In this document: positions 33,857-45,500 of the stretch, piece after piece
Layout of the letters: every line of letters begins with the position of its first letter
How positions within the stretch are numbered: position 1 is the first letter of the stretch
DNA from: Fremontodendron californicum
Taxonomy: Eukaryota; Streptophyta; Magnoliopsida; Malvales; Malvaceae
Direction of reading: 5' to 3'
Length of the DNA stretch: 64,000 nt
Assembly (NCBI GenBank): GCA_030761205.1
Contig: JAULJL010000001.1
Span: 39,193,145 to 39,257,144 of the forward strand
Notes under the pieces: model-generated
The model's input: the letters and a program-made list of their open reading frames with translations, nothing else
Told to the model about the DNA's origin: nothing
The model's database searches: none
Position numbers and translations under genes: made by a program

Positions 33857-36659
33857 TGTCGCAACCTAAAAAATAACGAGTCTCATCGCAAGACTTTATT
33901 ATTCATTAAGCGTGACATTAAAAAAAACCGAGGAAAAGTCGACTTAATTCCTCTAGAAAAATGAAGGTTTTGAAAATGACCTTGAAAAAGATATGGAGTC
34001 GCCACCAATCTTTTTCAGCTAGGTGAGATCGGCCACCTATTAAAACCGGTTTTATAAAATATTTTAAAACTTAATTAAAACATTTTAAAAACCAATTTCA
34101 AGTCTGCGTTTTAAACCAGAGAAATCAAAGAAGCGGGTTCGGGAGTCGGTTACGTGTGGGGAAGGATTAGCACCCCCACAACGCCCGTATAAATCGGTAC
34201 CTTATTAATCGTGTGTTATCTCAAGTCTCGGTAAAAATTGGTTTTAAATTTACTATTTCAAGTTAATTCCCAATTTAAAGAAAAATAATTCCATTTTTAA
34301 TTGAAAATAATCCAGAATTTATAAATTCAAAATTTTCCTATATTCCCCAAAAAACGTGACAAAATATAGAAATTTTTATTAATTTTGGAAAACTTTCCGA
34401 ATCATTCTCTTTTTTGAAAGAAAGATATTCCTTTATTAATGATAATTGATGATATTCCCTCCAGCAAACCCGGTAGAGAACTCATGAATTATTTTAACTC
34501 AGGAATATCTTTATTTTTTATTGAAAAATCATTATCCTTTTGAAAATATTTTAAAAGATATGAATATGTATATGCATGACATAAATAAAATGACATGGCA
34601 AAATCTAAATAATATAATGCAACTTAAATGACATGACATGATTTAAATGCCTTCACATATTCTAAATGAAATGGAATATCCTAAGTTATATAATATATTC
34701 TAAATGAAATTAAATGACCTATGTAACATAATACATTCTATATGAAATGCAATATCCTAAGTCATATGATATAATCTAAATGAAATAAAATGACCTATGT
34801 AACATAATACATTATATATGAAATGCAATATCCTAAGTCATATGATATAATCTAAATGAAATAAAATATTCTAGATGACATAATATATCCTAAATGAAAT
34901 GAAATAACCTAGATAATATAATATATTTTATATGAAATGAAATAACTTAAGTAACATGATATTTTCTAAATGAAATAAAATAACCTAAGTAACATAACAT
35001 ATTCTATATGAAATGAAATAATTTAAATGACATGGCAAACATGAATGATATGGCATATAAATTAAATGAGATGGAATATGAAATAATGCTATCATATAAT
35101 ATGCATGAAAATAATAATGAAAATAATAATGCATGAACATAGTATATGCTAAATAATATGATAAAAAAATAACTAAATAAAAGCATAGGCTATCATGGAA
35201 TATTCAAAACCATATAATAAACCATATAACATCAAAAATTATAAATCAAAATAATAACAATATCATAGAAATTATTATAACAAGAATCACATATTATATA
35301 AAATGCATGAATATGAAAAATGCAATGCATGAAATGTATTTTTTCCTTTTATTAAGGAAATCCGTATATCTAAAAAGATATCTGGCTACCTTAGGAAAAT
35401 ATGTCAAATTAAATATTCTAAAACCAATATACTTTGTGATTGTTTGAAAACAATTTTGAAAAGCTTGAATTAAAAATAAAAACTCGGCTAAATCTTTTTT
35501 AAATGGCTCTAATTTCCTAAGCTTAAAAAATCCAGACTTGACCACCCTTAACCCGAGACTTAAAAAAACCATTTTTAGAGTTTAAAAAAGCTTAGAAACT
35601 ACTATAAGTCAGTAGCTAACCCTCCTAATCAGCCCACTCTAAATAAATTAACCAAAATAGAAAAATGATTTTTCTTTAAATTCAATTCTGACTCCACTGT
35701 CCAGTTTTAATCCACGATTTTTTAACCTATTTTTAAAAATTCAAAAAAATCTGAAAAAACTACTGGAGACTCTGGACATGTAAAACTACATGGAAAAAAT
35801 TGGCTTAATTTTCTGATCAAAGATGAATTCCCAGAAAAATCAGAGATGTACGAGTTCTGGGAGGGAAAAAAAAAACTGTTTTGCCAACACATTTTTGCCT
35901 TTGATAAAATCATTTAAAAATCAAAGTAAAAATATTTGAAACTCATAAAATGACTTGAAAACAGTAGCTAGGACTTTTTGAAAGTTAGATAAAAATTGGC
36001 TAAGTAAAAAAAATCACAAAGGTAGAATAATCAACTTGACAAACTTAATTTTCCACAAGTGTGCTCAAGAGAGCATGACTTTGAACCATTAATTGGTTCA
36101 AGTCATTATTCAAGTGGCATGAACATGAAATGCATGAAACAATGCAGCAAACATAATGCATGAAATGCATGGATTTAAACCTAAATGTCATGAAAAAAAT
36201 GCATGGCATTCATAAAGTGACCTAGACCTAAATGAACTTGCATGGCATTTAATGTAACCTAGACCTAACATGATAATGCAAATGTAACCCAAACCTAAAG
36301 TGTCATGAAAATACATGGCAATACAAAGATGTCCTAATGCCTAACATGAACTTGCAAATGTGTATGGCATACCAAGATGACCTAGACCTAATGGACCTGG
36401 AAATGCGTGATAATACAAAATGACCTAAGATCTAATATGTCATATGAAAATGCATGGGAAACAACATGAACAAAAATGACCAAATGAATACAATACTAAT
36501 GCATGAACATGGCATAACCAATACACAATCATATGACATGAAGAGGCAAAGCATGAACAAACATGGTAATCACATATTCATGATACAAATGCAAACACAA
36601 GACAACACAAAATACAAAGGGAGTCGAATGGACACTAATTTCCAAAATACTTACAGACT

Positions 36660-37135
36660 GTTGTTGGATAAAATGCAGGTGGGCCTTGTCTTGCCTTGGA
36701 GAGTTCAGTTCGTACAGCTAACAGTTCAGATGCTATGGCTTCCCTTAGTGACAGGTTACCAACATCGAAGCACCTTTCAACAGTAAATGAACCAGATGGC
36801 TGCATTGCAAGCTCCCCAAAATGTCCACGTAACTTCACAACTAATCTGCGCTTCTGTTTTGTGGAAGTATTTTGGAATTTAAGAAAATAGCCTGCAGAAA
36901 AGAACCCATGACATCCATCTTAACTCCACCTGCCCAGTTCCAACTAGACTTGTCTTCATAGCTGAAGTAACTGTCAAGAAGCAGTATTCGAGGAACAATA
37001 AACTTGGAAGTCTCGTTTTTTGAACCAACCGCGGTAGCAAGCGCCTCACAACACTTATATTCATGAGTTTGAAGTCTTTGACATGCAGCAATAAGAGAAG
37101 CAACAACTCCTGATCTCCCTTTTGTACCTTGGAAA
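36660..37135 (-). pseudogene. Captured PUM23 (nucleolar PUF protein) fragment, downstream LTR
   Basis: The minus strand encodes GRSGVVASLIAACQRLQTHE, then SKFIVPRILLLDSYFSYEDK. After a gap of about 50 residues relative to the family it continues TKQKRRLVVKLRGHFGELAM, SGSFTVERCFDVGNLSLREA and ELLAVRTELSKARQGP. These match the C-terminal third of plant APUM23-like Pumilio proteins, which act in pre-rRNA processing in the nucleolus. It lacks the N-terminal repeats, has an internal deletion with a frame change and is out of frame with the ABCG fragment it follows. It is not functional as PUM23. Confidence 0.85.
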
Positions 37136-37925
37136 GCTTTTCATGTGAAATAATAACACGAGACCATCCCGGAAGCTTCAAGAAACTTAAGGCCAAGGTG
37201 AATCTGATGTTATAAACTATAGCAAAACTAAACAATGCAGCTATTGCTATCCAGAAAAAATATTCATCAAAGTATAATCCACGACTCGCTAGTGTTGCTT
37301 GTCCTATTGTAGTGCGCAGGGTCAACATCTGTTGCCGTCGCGGAGCAAGAAATTCGTTTCCAGAAAGTGCTATCGCTGCATATGACATAGGAGAAACCCA
37401 AAAAACCCACTTCATCCAACCTAGCCAGGATGGCCGCGGAACGATGAAGCCACAGAATAACCAGTATAAAAAGATTACGAGGCTAGAAGCTACCACTGAA
37501 GAATCAAAAGTCTGGAAGAGGGAGGCCACGAATCGGAACAAGGATACTCTTGTTAATTGCACAGCAAAAAAAAACGTCACAAACTGGCGGAAGAACCTTG
37601 AAACCTCAGGAGTGTATCCCATTACGTAATAAGTGATAGACGTCCAAATCAGGGATTGCAAAAATGACATAGGAAGCTTTAAAATAGTGGCTGGAATTGC
37701 ATAAGCCCAAGCAGGGTAAAAGCATAACATTTTCTGCTTATAGAAAACTGGAAGTCTTGAAATAGTCATGTACACCTCAGGAAAACTATCCACCACAAGT
37801 ATCATGAGCGTAAAAAAAACGCAGCCAGGTAGTAATTTGCATGAACAACATCGATATCCATCCGTGTCTTATAAAATACAGTCATTGTGATGCATGCTAT
37901 GATGACAAGCTTGTAGCATGATAAG
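37120..37925 (-). pseudogene. Captured PDR/ABCG transporter C-terminal fragment, downstream LTR
   Basis: The minus strand encodes YKLVIIACITMTVFYKTRMD, a frameshift at a run of A/T near 37812-37820, then ISRLPVFYKQKMLCFYPAWA, CGFIVPRPSWLGWMKWVFWV, MSYAAIALSGNEFLAPRRQQ and SRGLYFDEYFFWIAIAALFS, ending at GWSRVIISHEKLSKVQ. This is the second transmembrane domain of a full-size pleiotropic drug resistance (PDR/ABCG) transporter. Both nucleotide-binding domains and the first membrane domain are absent. It has no introns in this stretch, so either one exon or a processed transcript was captured. Confidence 0.92.
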
Positions 37926-37929
37926 TCGC

Positions 37930-38209
37930 GATGGATGGCTTAGAGGCAACAGATAGCCTAGATCTCTTCTTGGCCAAACTCTTGCTCCTACTCACGCTCC
38001 TACGCTCACGCTGCTCCTTCAACCTCAGCTCCTGCGCTCATGCTACTCCTCCAATCTCTGCTCCTGCGCTCATGCTGCTCCTCCAACCTCTGGGCAAGGA
38101 ACTTCTGGTACTTAACAGCATCAGCCTTGGCCTTTGCAAATATCTTCTTCTTTTCTGCTCCTTCAACGTTGCTTGTCCCTTCCTCAACAACCATCTCTAC
38201 CAAAAACAA
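37930..38209 (-). pseudogene. Captured ribosomal protein eS6 (RPS6) C-terminal fragment, downstream LTR
   Basis: The minus strand encodes EKKKIFAKAKADAVKYQKFL and AQRLEEQ, then, after a small expansion of a GAGCGCAGGAG-type repeat and a frame change, EQRERRS and SLAKKRSRLSVASKPSIA. Plant eS6 ends with a block of the form AKAKSEAAEYQKLLA/RLKEQRERRSESLAKKRSRLS, so the match is specific. The serine-rich tail that is phosphorylated in eS6 lies here. It abuts the ABCG fragment at about 37927 without spacer. Confidence 0.85.
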
Positions 38210-39198
38210 AACCCACTTTAAGATGACGTAATAATTCTCTCAAGACAAAATTTGGTTGAGAAATAAATCCCAGACTTCGAATAATAATTTGGAGTTTGGG
38301 TCTTTGTTTTTGAGTTAAGAAAAATGATAAGCAAGTTAATGTATATGAAAATTAAAGAGAATAAAAATATTAAAGCTTATTATCCCAAAAAAAATAAAAA
38401 ATTGAAGCTTAAGAAAGGGAAATAAAAAAACAACTCAGTAGAAATCAAGCTTGCACAAATAAATTGCACTTATCTGATGCCTGGAAAATTCGATTCCCTT
38501 TGGCTCTTCCACGAAATCAAAATCAAATCAAATGTCTTTGTTTCTCTTTTTTATTTAGCCGTGGCCCCCCTTTGTTCATAGCCCCAGCTACCTTCTTTTT
38601 CTACCTAGCTTTCTTTCTTTCTTTTCCTCTTATTTTAATTCCTTCCCCTTAGTAGTAGCCGCCAACAACCTTATGGCTCCCTATTCTCTTTTTTCAAAAC
38701 CCCACCTGTAGCTCCCACAAGATTCCACTCCCCTGGAAGCTCCTTTTTCTCTTCTTTATTTCATTTCCTTCTCCCCTCATAGTAGCCGCCAACTCTTTCC
38801 CCTAAAATATCCGGCCCCCTTTTTTCTTTACAAATGACCCATTTTATATCTCCATTTCTAACCTAAAAAAAAAATTGGGTAATGTCTAAGTTACCCTTCC
38901 TTTATTTTTTCAAGTCTCTATTTTCTTTTTTTCCAAATATTTTCGATTAATTTTTTTTTTTTTAAATCTAATAAAGCTCAAGATTAAACTTTTTCACCTC
39001 AGGTTTAAATTGAATTTTAAAATTGGTAATTTTACGGTCCGATTTTATTTAAACAATTAAAGCTAAAAAGGATATATATAATTTAGAACATTTTAAAAAT
39101 CTAAAATCGCGACCGTGACTTTTACAAAAATATTAAACCCGAGAGGGGGACAAATCAAAATTTGTTTTAAAAGGCCCGGACAAAATCAGGTGTCTACA

Positions 39199-39213
39199 GC
39201 TGCCCCTCTTTGG
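39199..39213 (-). other. Polypurine tract of the 18-kb element
   Basis: On the minus strand CCAAAGAGGGGCAGC directly precedes the LTR start TGTAGACACC. This fixes the orientation of the element. Confidence 0.75.
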
Positions 39214-39546
39214 CTATTGCTGAGAATCAGGAATCAGGCAAAGATAAAATAGACAACAATTTTGTCCGGTTTGTGAAATCACATGTGAAGGAAAGGAAAT
39301 GGGTTTTCTTTTTCATTTCTTCATTCATTTTTGCATTTTTGCATTTTTCATTTTCTTCTTTTTTTCCTTTTTTCTTTTTTCTTTTTTTTTCCTTTTTTCT
39401 ATTTTTTTCTATTTTTTCATTTTTTTCATATATTTTTAAAAAAAAAACAATAAATTGAACATTTTGTCCTTAAATTGAATTCCCTGCCTAAACAAGGCTC
39501 GATTCGTCTTAAGGAAACGAATTCGATTTTCAAAAGAAAAATTTAT

Positions 39547-40225
39547 GCCCGAAGGTCTTTAAAATTGGTGCCCGGAGGTCTTAAAATGGTGCCCGGATGG
39601 TGCCCGGAGGTCTTTAAAATTGTGCCCGGAGGTCTTAAAAAAAACTGGTGCCCGAAGGTCTTTAAAAATGGTGCCCGGAGGTCTTAAAAAAATGGTGCCC
39701 GGAGGTCTTTAAAAATGGTGCCCAGAGGTCTTAAAAAAACTGGTGCCCGAAGGTCTTTAAAATGGTGCCCGGAGGTCTTAAAAAAAAGTGCCCGGAGGAC
39801 TTAAAAAAACTGGTGCCCGAAGGTCTTTAAACTGGTGCCCGGAGGTCTTTAAAATTGTGCTGGAGGTCTTAAAAAACTGGTGCCCGGAGGTCTTTAAAAA
39901 TGGTGTCCGGAGGTCTTTAAAATTGAAAATTGTGCCTGGAGGTCTTTTAAAATAGTGCCTGGAGGTCTTTAAAATTGAAAATTATGCCCGGAGGTCTTTA
40001 AAATAGTGCCCGGAGAACTTTAAAATGGTGCCCGGAGGTCTTAAAAAACTGGTGCCCGAAGGTCTTAAAAATTGGTGCCCGAAGGTCTTAAAAAAAACTG
40101 GTGCCCGAAGGTCTTTGAAATTGTGCCCAAAGGTCTTTGAAAAAAAACTGGTGCCCGAAGGTCTTTGAAATTGTGCCCGGAGGTCTTTGAAAAAACTGGT
40201 GCCCGAAGGTCTTTGATGACGGTCT
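39547..40225 (-). repeat. Tandem array A, unit about 21-25 bp
   Basis: Some 25-30 copies of TGGTGCCCGGAGGTCTTTAA with variable A-runs; a GCCCGAAGG variant is interspersed. It lies within 1.1 kb of the downstream LTR, in the region before the polypurine tract where Ogre/Tat elements are known to carry tandem repeats. Confidence 0.92.
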
Positions 40226-40910
40226 CAGGGTTCGACTCATTTGATAAAACAGAATGAATTCGATTTAAAACAAAACAAAATACCTCGACGGTGGTCTCAA
40301 GGCTCGACTCATTTGATAAAACAGAATGACTTCGATTTAAACAAAAGGAAATACCTCGACGGTGGTCTCAAGGCTCGACTCATTTGATAAAACAGAATGA
40401 ATTCGATTTAAAACAAAACAAAATACCTCGACGGTGGTCTCAACTCTCAAGGCTCGACTCATTTGATAAAACAGAATGAATTCGATTTAAAACAAAAGGA
40501 AATACCTCGACGGTGGTCTCAAGGCTCGACTCATTTGATAAAACAGAATGAATTCGATTTAAAATAAAACAAAATACCTCGACGGTGGTCTCAAGGCTCG
40601 ACTCATTTGATAAAACAGAATGAATTCGATTTAAAACAAAAGGAAATACCTCGACGGTGGTCTCAAGGCTCGACTCATTTGATAAAACAGAATGAATTCG
40701 ATTTAAAACAAAACAAAATACCTCGACGGTGGTCTCAAGGCTCGACTCATTTGATAAAACAGAATGAATTCGATTTAAAACAAAAGGAAATACCTCGACG
40801 GTGGTCTCAAGGCTCGACTCATTTGATGGAACAGAATGAATTCGATTTAAAACAAAAGGAAATACCTCGACGATAGTCTCAAGGCTCGACTCGTCTTAAG
40901 AAAACGACTT
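40226..40910 (-). repeat. Tandem array B, unit 72 bp
   Basis: About nine copies contain ACCTCGACGGTGGTCTCAAG, CTCGACTCATTTGATAAAAC and AGAATGAATTCGATTT. Two subtypes (AAACAAAACAAAAT and AAACAAAAGGAAAT) partly alternate, which suggests amplification as a dimer. Because 72 is a multiple of three, an 89-codon open frame runs through it at 40607-40876; it is a by-product of the repeat. Confidence 0.93.
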
Positions 40911-40974
40911 CGATTTGCAAGAAAGGAAATGACCTTGACGATGGTCTCGGGGCCTTAACCTGTCTCGTTCTCAG

Positions 40975-41240
40975 CTTTGTTTAAAATTCTGGGTATCTCC
41001 TCCAAAAGCTTCGGCTATCACCACCAAAGTCTTGCTCATTTTTAAAACTGTAAAAAAAATTATGGGTATCACCTCCAGAAGCTTCAGCTATCACCACCGA
41101 AGACTTTCTACCTTTTCAAAGGATTTTAAAACTCTGGATATCTCCACCAGAGGCTTCAGCTAACACCACCGAAGACTTGTTCACTTTTAAAAACTGTAAA
41201 ATTCTGGATATCCACAGCAGAAGCTTTGAGAAATGATGCA
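40975..41240 (-). repeat. Tandem array C, unit about 75-80 bp
   Basis: Three to four diverged copies with GGGTATCACCTCCAGAAGCT, TCAGCTATCACCACCGAAGA and AAAACTGTAAAATTCTGG. Confidence 0.85.
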
Positions 41241-44100
41241 GATGCGCATGTCTTTTAACAAGGTGCTCATGCTTCATGGTGCAAATGTAAAATATTTCTT
41301 AGTGCAAATGCAAATGGCCTGGATTGATGCCCATGTTTCATGATGCAGATGCCCCTACTAATTGTGTTCATGCAACTGGTTTATGAATGATGTAACTGCA
41401 ATTACCACACAATAATGAAAATGCAATGATTCTAGAAATGATGCAATTGCTGGAGATAACACAAATGCGAATTCCATGAAGAATGTAAATGTAAAGGTAA
41501 AATGCAGATGCTTATGGAATAATGCCAATACAAATACCCATGAATGATGCAAATGCTTACCGACACTATACAGATGCAAAAGCTCGATAAAGGGATGAGT
41601 GCTCATGAGTGATGCAAATGCCCCCGGTTGTTTTTCTAGACTTTGGCTTAGCCTTTCAAATTCATTTTTCCTCTTCAAATCAAAGTATATCTTCAATTCA
41701 TTTTGGCTATTCTCTTTTCCCCAACAGTTTTCAAACTTTCATCAACAGAGATCTGAACTGGGTTCGATTTCTTCTTCTCATATCTGGAAGTTAGGACCTA
41801 CCCTGGCAGTTCTATACCTTTGGGTTAGAAAAAATCCTTGTCTCATGTCAACATCAAAATGGGTATTTCAAAAATATATTTATTTGTTTTCTTATTTTAA
41901 AAACTTCTGAACAAAAAATATTAACCCCACAATGTGTGATGTACAAATCTTTTGAAGACTGATGATCATTGTTAGAAATTTCTCTAAGTATCAATCTGGT
42001 TTTTTTTAACTGGGATTGGCAAGGCTTGGTATAACAAGATTCTGTCTTTTCCAGGAAAACTTCATGACAAAAATGTATATCCCTTCTAGGCTCACAAATG
42101 TAACAGGTTTTATAAATCATGAATTCATTGAGAACTAAACAAATTCAACATTCTTTTAGTTTCCATATCAAGGCATTTTGACAAGCGTCAAGATTGGCAG
42201 GGATGTTTAAATCGAAAAGTTTAATCTTGGAGGAAAAAAAGATTCAATTTTTGAAGACAACCCTCCGAATGAGAGCTGACAATTTGGGGGGTTCAGGAAT
42301 TCCTAGATGTTCCTCGATGACCAATCCTTTAATAAGATCTTTTCTTTTGGGGTATCGGCACTATCATAGATGGCATCAAAAATTTTCATTTTACTCTAGA
42401 CCGCCCATTTTTGGGTTTTCGCCCTAGAGTCCCATTCTTTCCTTCTTTTTTTTTTACCATACACTTGAGAATTATGAATTCTTCCTTAGTGAAATGATAA
42501 TTCGATGAAATTGGATAAAATCTGAGGAAAAACCTTTCAAATTAAATATTCATGCTTGATCAAAATGGACTTTTAAAGCACGTAATGTAGGCCATGGCTC
42601 AGGGTTCAGAAAGAAAGGATAAATAGGCTCAAAATATGTGTTTGAGGGTAATCAGATCAAGGATCATTTCTTGAGGAGGATTTTCTTTGAAGCATTTGTC
42701 CATTCTTGGACATTTCTTTCCTTTGGACTTTTGTGTCTTTCTTTCCTCGTTCTTGGCTTTCAATTTGCCATGTCTTTCACACATTTTGTTTTCTTTTTTT
42801 TATTGTGTGTTTTTTTTTTTGTTTTTCTTGGCTTTCATTTCGCCATCTTTTTCTCTTCTTTTTCTTTGACAGAGTGAGCCCGTATTTATTCGGGGCTCCA
42901 TTTGCTTTGTGTCTGTCCTTGAGCTGTCACTCATTTCTCAATGATCTTTGAAAAGATCTTTCCTCGCATTTGCCCCCCAGTGTAGAGGGTAATCCTTGAT
43001 CAGGGTTCAAAGAAGAAAGAATTCTTTTGGCTCAAAAGGGGTGACTATGGATAATTTCTTTTTGTGTGAAAGGGATATGAAAGATGGCCATTCATCATAT
43101 CAAGCACGAATATTCACTTTGAAAAGCAATCCCCAGGGGAAATAGATATTCAGAATTTCATTTTGTACTTTGGAATCATCCGAATTCTCATATGCATGAT
43201 ACCACAAATTTTTTCATTTTTCATTTTCATCGCATGCCACAATGATTCATGCGTTTAGTCCATCCTTATTCACCATGTATCCATCATTTCCACATATGAT
43301 GCCCCAATTTGATTAACCAATGAGAATTTGTATCAACGAAGAACATAGCAAGTCTAGATCTGTACTGAAAAGGCTGAATTCCAAATCTGAGTTCTTTGAA
43401 GAGACAAGGAAAATATGACCCAAAAAACGGGTTTTCTCTGGGACAAGGGATAATCTATTTTAATCATTGTGCCCCAGGGTGTCAAACATGAAGTGATGTC
43501 TGGGCAATTAGTGTTTTGTGGTCATTGGGAAAGGTCATGAATGGTTTTAGCACAATCTTGACACACACCAAATTATCAAAATCTGGATTCTTGAAAGAAT
43601 GTCTCATTTGTTTGATTCTCAAGGAATTTGAAAATTTTCAAAAAGTTCGTTCCTTTGTTCATAGCCTAGACTAAGATCTACGTCTTTGCTTATTCTGTGA
43701 TGACAATGGTTTTATGAAGTCAAATCATTCATATTCCTTGAAGCATTAGGTCTTTCAAGTGGTCTCGGTTCAAAAGATTTAGGCTTAGGAAAGCCTAAAA
43801 GAGAAGGCTGAAGGTATTGGGTCATTTCTAACAATGATCATCAATATTCTCAAGATTGTTAATTATTTCATGTGAAAACCACTTATTTATTGTTTACCAC
43901 AAATTTTCTCAAAGTTTCATTTATTTTTGCAAATTCAAATTTATTGCTAAAATAAAATGAACACAAAATATTTAAATTCAAAATTTATTTATTTCATGTA
44001 GATGTCATCATGAGACAAGCGCTTTCATCATCAAAGTGTATAGAAATATATGCATCAGAATGCCCCTATTGACATGCTTTCAAAGATAACAATTCTTATC
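41241..44100 (-). other. Non-coding interior of the 18-kb element
   Basis: It begins with short degenerate GATGCAAATG repeats (41230-41630). The remainder has T-rich stretches (42430-42870) and two related segments (about 42590-42670 and 42985-43080) sharing AGGGTTCA, AAGAAAG, GGCTCAAAA and GGATAATTTC/GGATCATTTC. Short frames give no recognisable domain. I identify no gene here. Confidence 0.5.
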
Positions 44101-44127
44101 CTCAGAATTCTTCAAGAGGAAATCAAT

Positions 44128-44330
44128 CTATGGTAAAACAAATTTCCAATGTTCGATAAGATCTGGAATCAAAATGCCATCGTGGACAAGACCCTCAATT
44201 CTTTCCTTCAGTTTTCTGCATTTTTTAGTCGAATGCCCAATCACCCCAATATGATACTCGTACTTGCTGTTGGGGTCATAGCTTTTAGCTGACGAAGAAA
44301 ACTCTTCAAATGTAAGCCAATTTCTATTTC
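44128..44330 (-). pseudogene. Ogre/Tat Gag remnant
   Basis: A minus-strand frame of about 66 codons contains YDPNSKYEYHIGVIGHSTKK, then CRKLKERIEGLVHDGILIP and a stop. Tat/Ogre Gag proteins carry a motif of the form C-x-YH-x-G-x-x-GH-(S/T)-x-x-x-C followed by an LK-x-x-I-x-x-LI-D-x-G block. Here the first cysteine is tyrosine. This is the only protein-coding trace of the parental retroelement that I could find. Confidence 0.6.
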
Positions 44331-44334
44331 ATCT

Positions 44335-45500
44335 TATTAATGTGTTTCATGATGAATGAGTTATGAATGTCATGAATGCAATTTGATGCATGTGAAGGAT
44401 AAACAAAGTTATATGTGGTCATATACAGTGGAAACATGTTGACCATGTATGTTATAAATGCAACACAATGCCAACATGATGCATTTAAAGAATAAGAAAA
44501 ATCAATGCATGGATATATGCAATGAATGATCCTGTATGTTCCAAATGCATTTCCCAATGAATGATCATATACACTATGAATGCCACACAATGTCAATTAT
44601 GATGCATGTGAAGAATAAATGATTGACACAGAGTATATACAAAGAAAATCATGCTGACCGTGTATGTCATGAATGCAACCTGACGCCAATATGTCAAATT
44701 AATGCGTGAGCATATACGGAGAACTCATGATGACTGTGTATGCCATGAATGCAACCTGATGCCAACATGATGCATGTAAAGAATAAGCAAATTAATGCAT
44801 GGATATATACAATGAATGACCATGTATGTTCCAAATGCATTTCCCAATGAATGATCATATACACTATGAACGCCACACAATGTCAATTATGATGCATGTG
44901 AAGAATAAATGATTGACACAGAGTACATACAAAAAAATCATGCTAATAATGTGTGTCATGAATGCATCCTGATATTAATATGATGCATATAGAGAAAGAA
45001 TAAATTGATATATGGATATATACAAAAAAAATCATGCTAACTATGAATGCATGAATGCAACTTGATGCCAACATGATGCATGTAAAGAAAGAATAAATTG
45101 ATATATGGATATATACAGAAAAATCATGCTGACTATGAATGCATTAATGCAACTTGACGCTAACATGATGCATATAGAGAAAGAATAAATTGATATATGG
45201 ATATATACAGAAAAATCATGCTGACTATGAATGCATGAATGCAACTTGATGCCAACATGATGCATGTAAAGAAAGAATAAATTGATATATGGATATATAC
45301 AGAAAAATCATGCTGACTATGAATGCATGAATGCAACTTGATGCCAACATGATGCATGTAAAGAAAGAATAAATTGATACATAAGTATATACAAATAATG
45401 ACCATGCATGTCATAAACGTATCTTACAATGAATGACCATGCATGCTATGACTATAACATGATGTCAAAATGATACATGCAAAAAATAAATGAATTAACA
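44335..45500 (-). repeat. Tandem array D, unit 92 bp with longer variants
   Basis: In 45060-45370 the period is exactly 92 bp (ACATGATGCATGTAAAGAAA at 45071, 45163, 45255 and 45347). To its left, longer diverged variants (44340-45060) share AATGCAACTTGATGCCAACA, AATGATCATATACACTATGA and AGAATAAATGATTGACACAG. The repetitive minus-strand open frames in this region follow from the repeat. Confidence 0.9.

Larger units (their letters stand above)
33857..39198 (-). repeat. 3' LTR (element sense), 5342 bp
   Basis: It ends at TGTAGACACC (39198, minus strand) and GTTGCGACA (33857). Near the inner end of each LTR copy, at about 34130-34200, is GGTTCGGGAGTCGGTTACGT followed by GGGGAAGGATTAGCACCC. That block is familiar from Ogre-type LTRs. 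AT-rich degenerate repeats (about 34650-35030: TCTAAATGAAAT, CCTAAGTCATATGATATAAT) and ATGCATGAAATGCATG-rich DNA (36100-36470) fill much of it. Confidence 0.9.

Noticed and set aside
36454..36786. 110-codon plus-strand frame repeated at 49277-49609
   Set aside because: It runs through ATGCATGAA-rich LTR sequence and then antisense to the PUM23 fragment. Being found twice only reflects the two LTRs.
36879..37805. 308-codon frame as a functional ABC transporter gene
   Set aside because: It covers only one membrane domain, has a frameshift at its start and a foreign tail, and occurs in both LTRs of a retroelement.
40607..40876. 89-codon open frame of 24-residue repeats
   Set aside because: It exists only because the tandem unit is 72 bp, a multiple of three. 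It has no start context or domain and lies antisense to the element.
39547..40910. Regular direct repeats that might suggest a CRISPR array
   Set aside because: Units abut without unique spacers, and the host is a plant. They are tandem repeats of a retroelement 3' region.
42638..42951. Hydrophobic plus-strand frames of 60-81 codons
   Set aside because: Overlapping frames in a T-rich tract, which always give Phe/Leu/Ser-rich translations; no other support.
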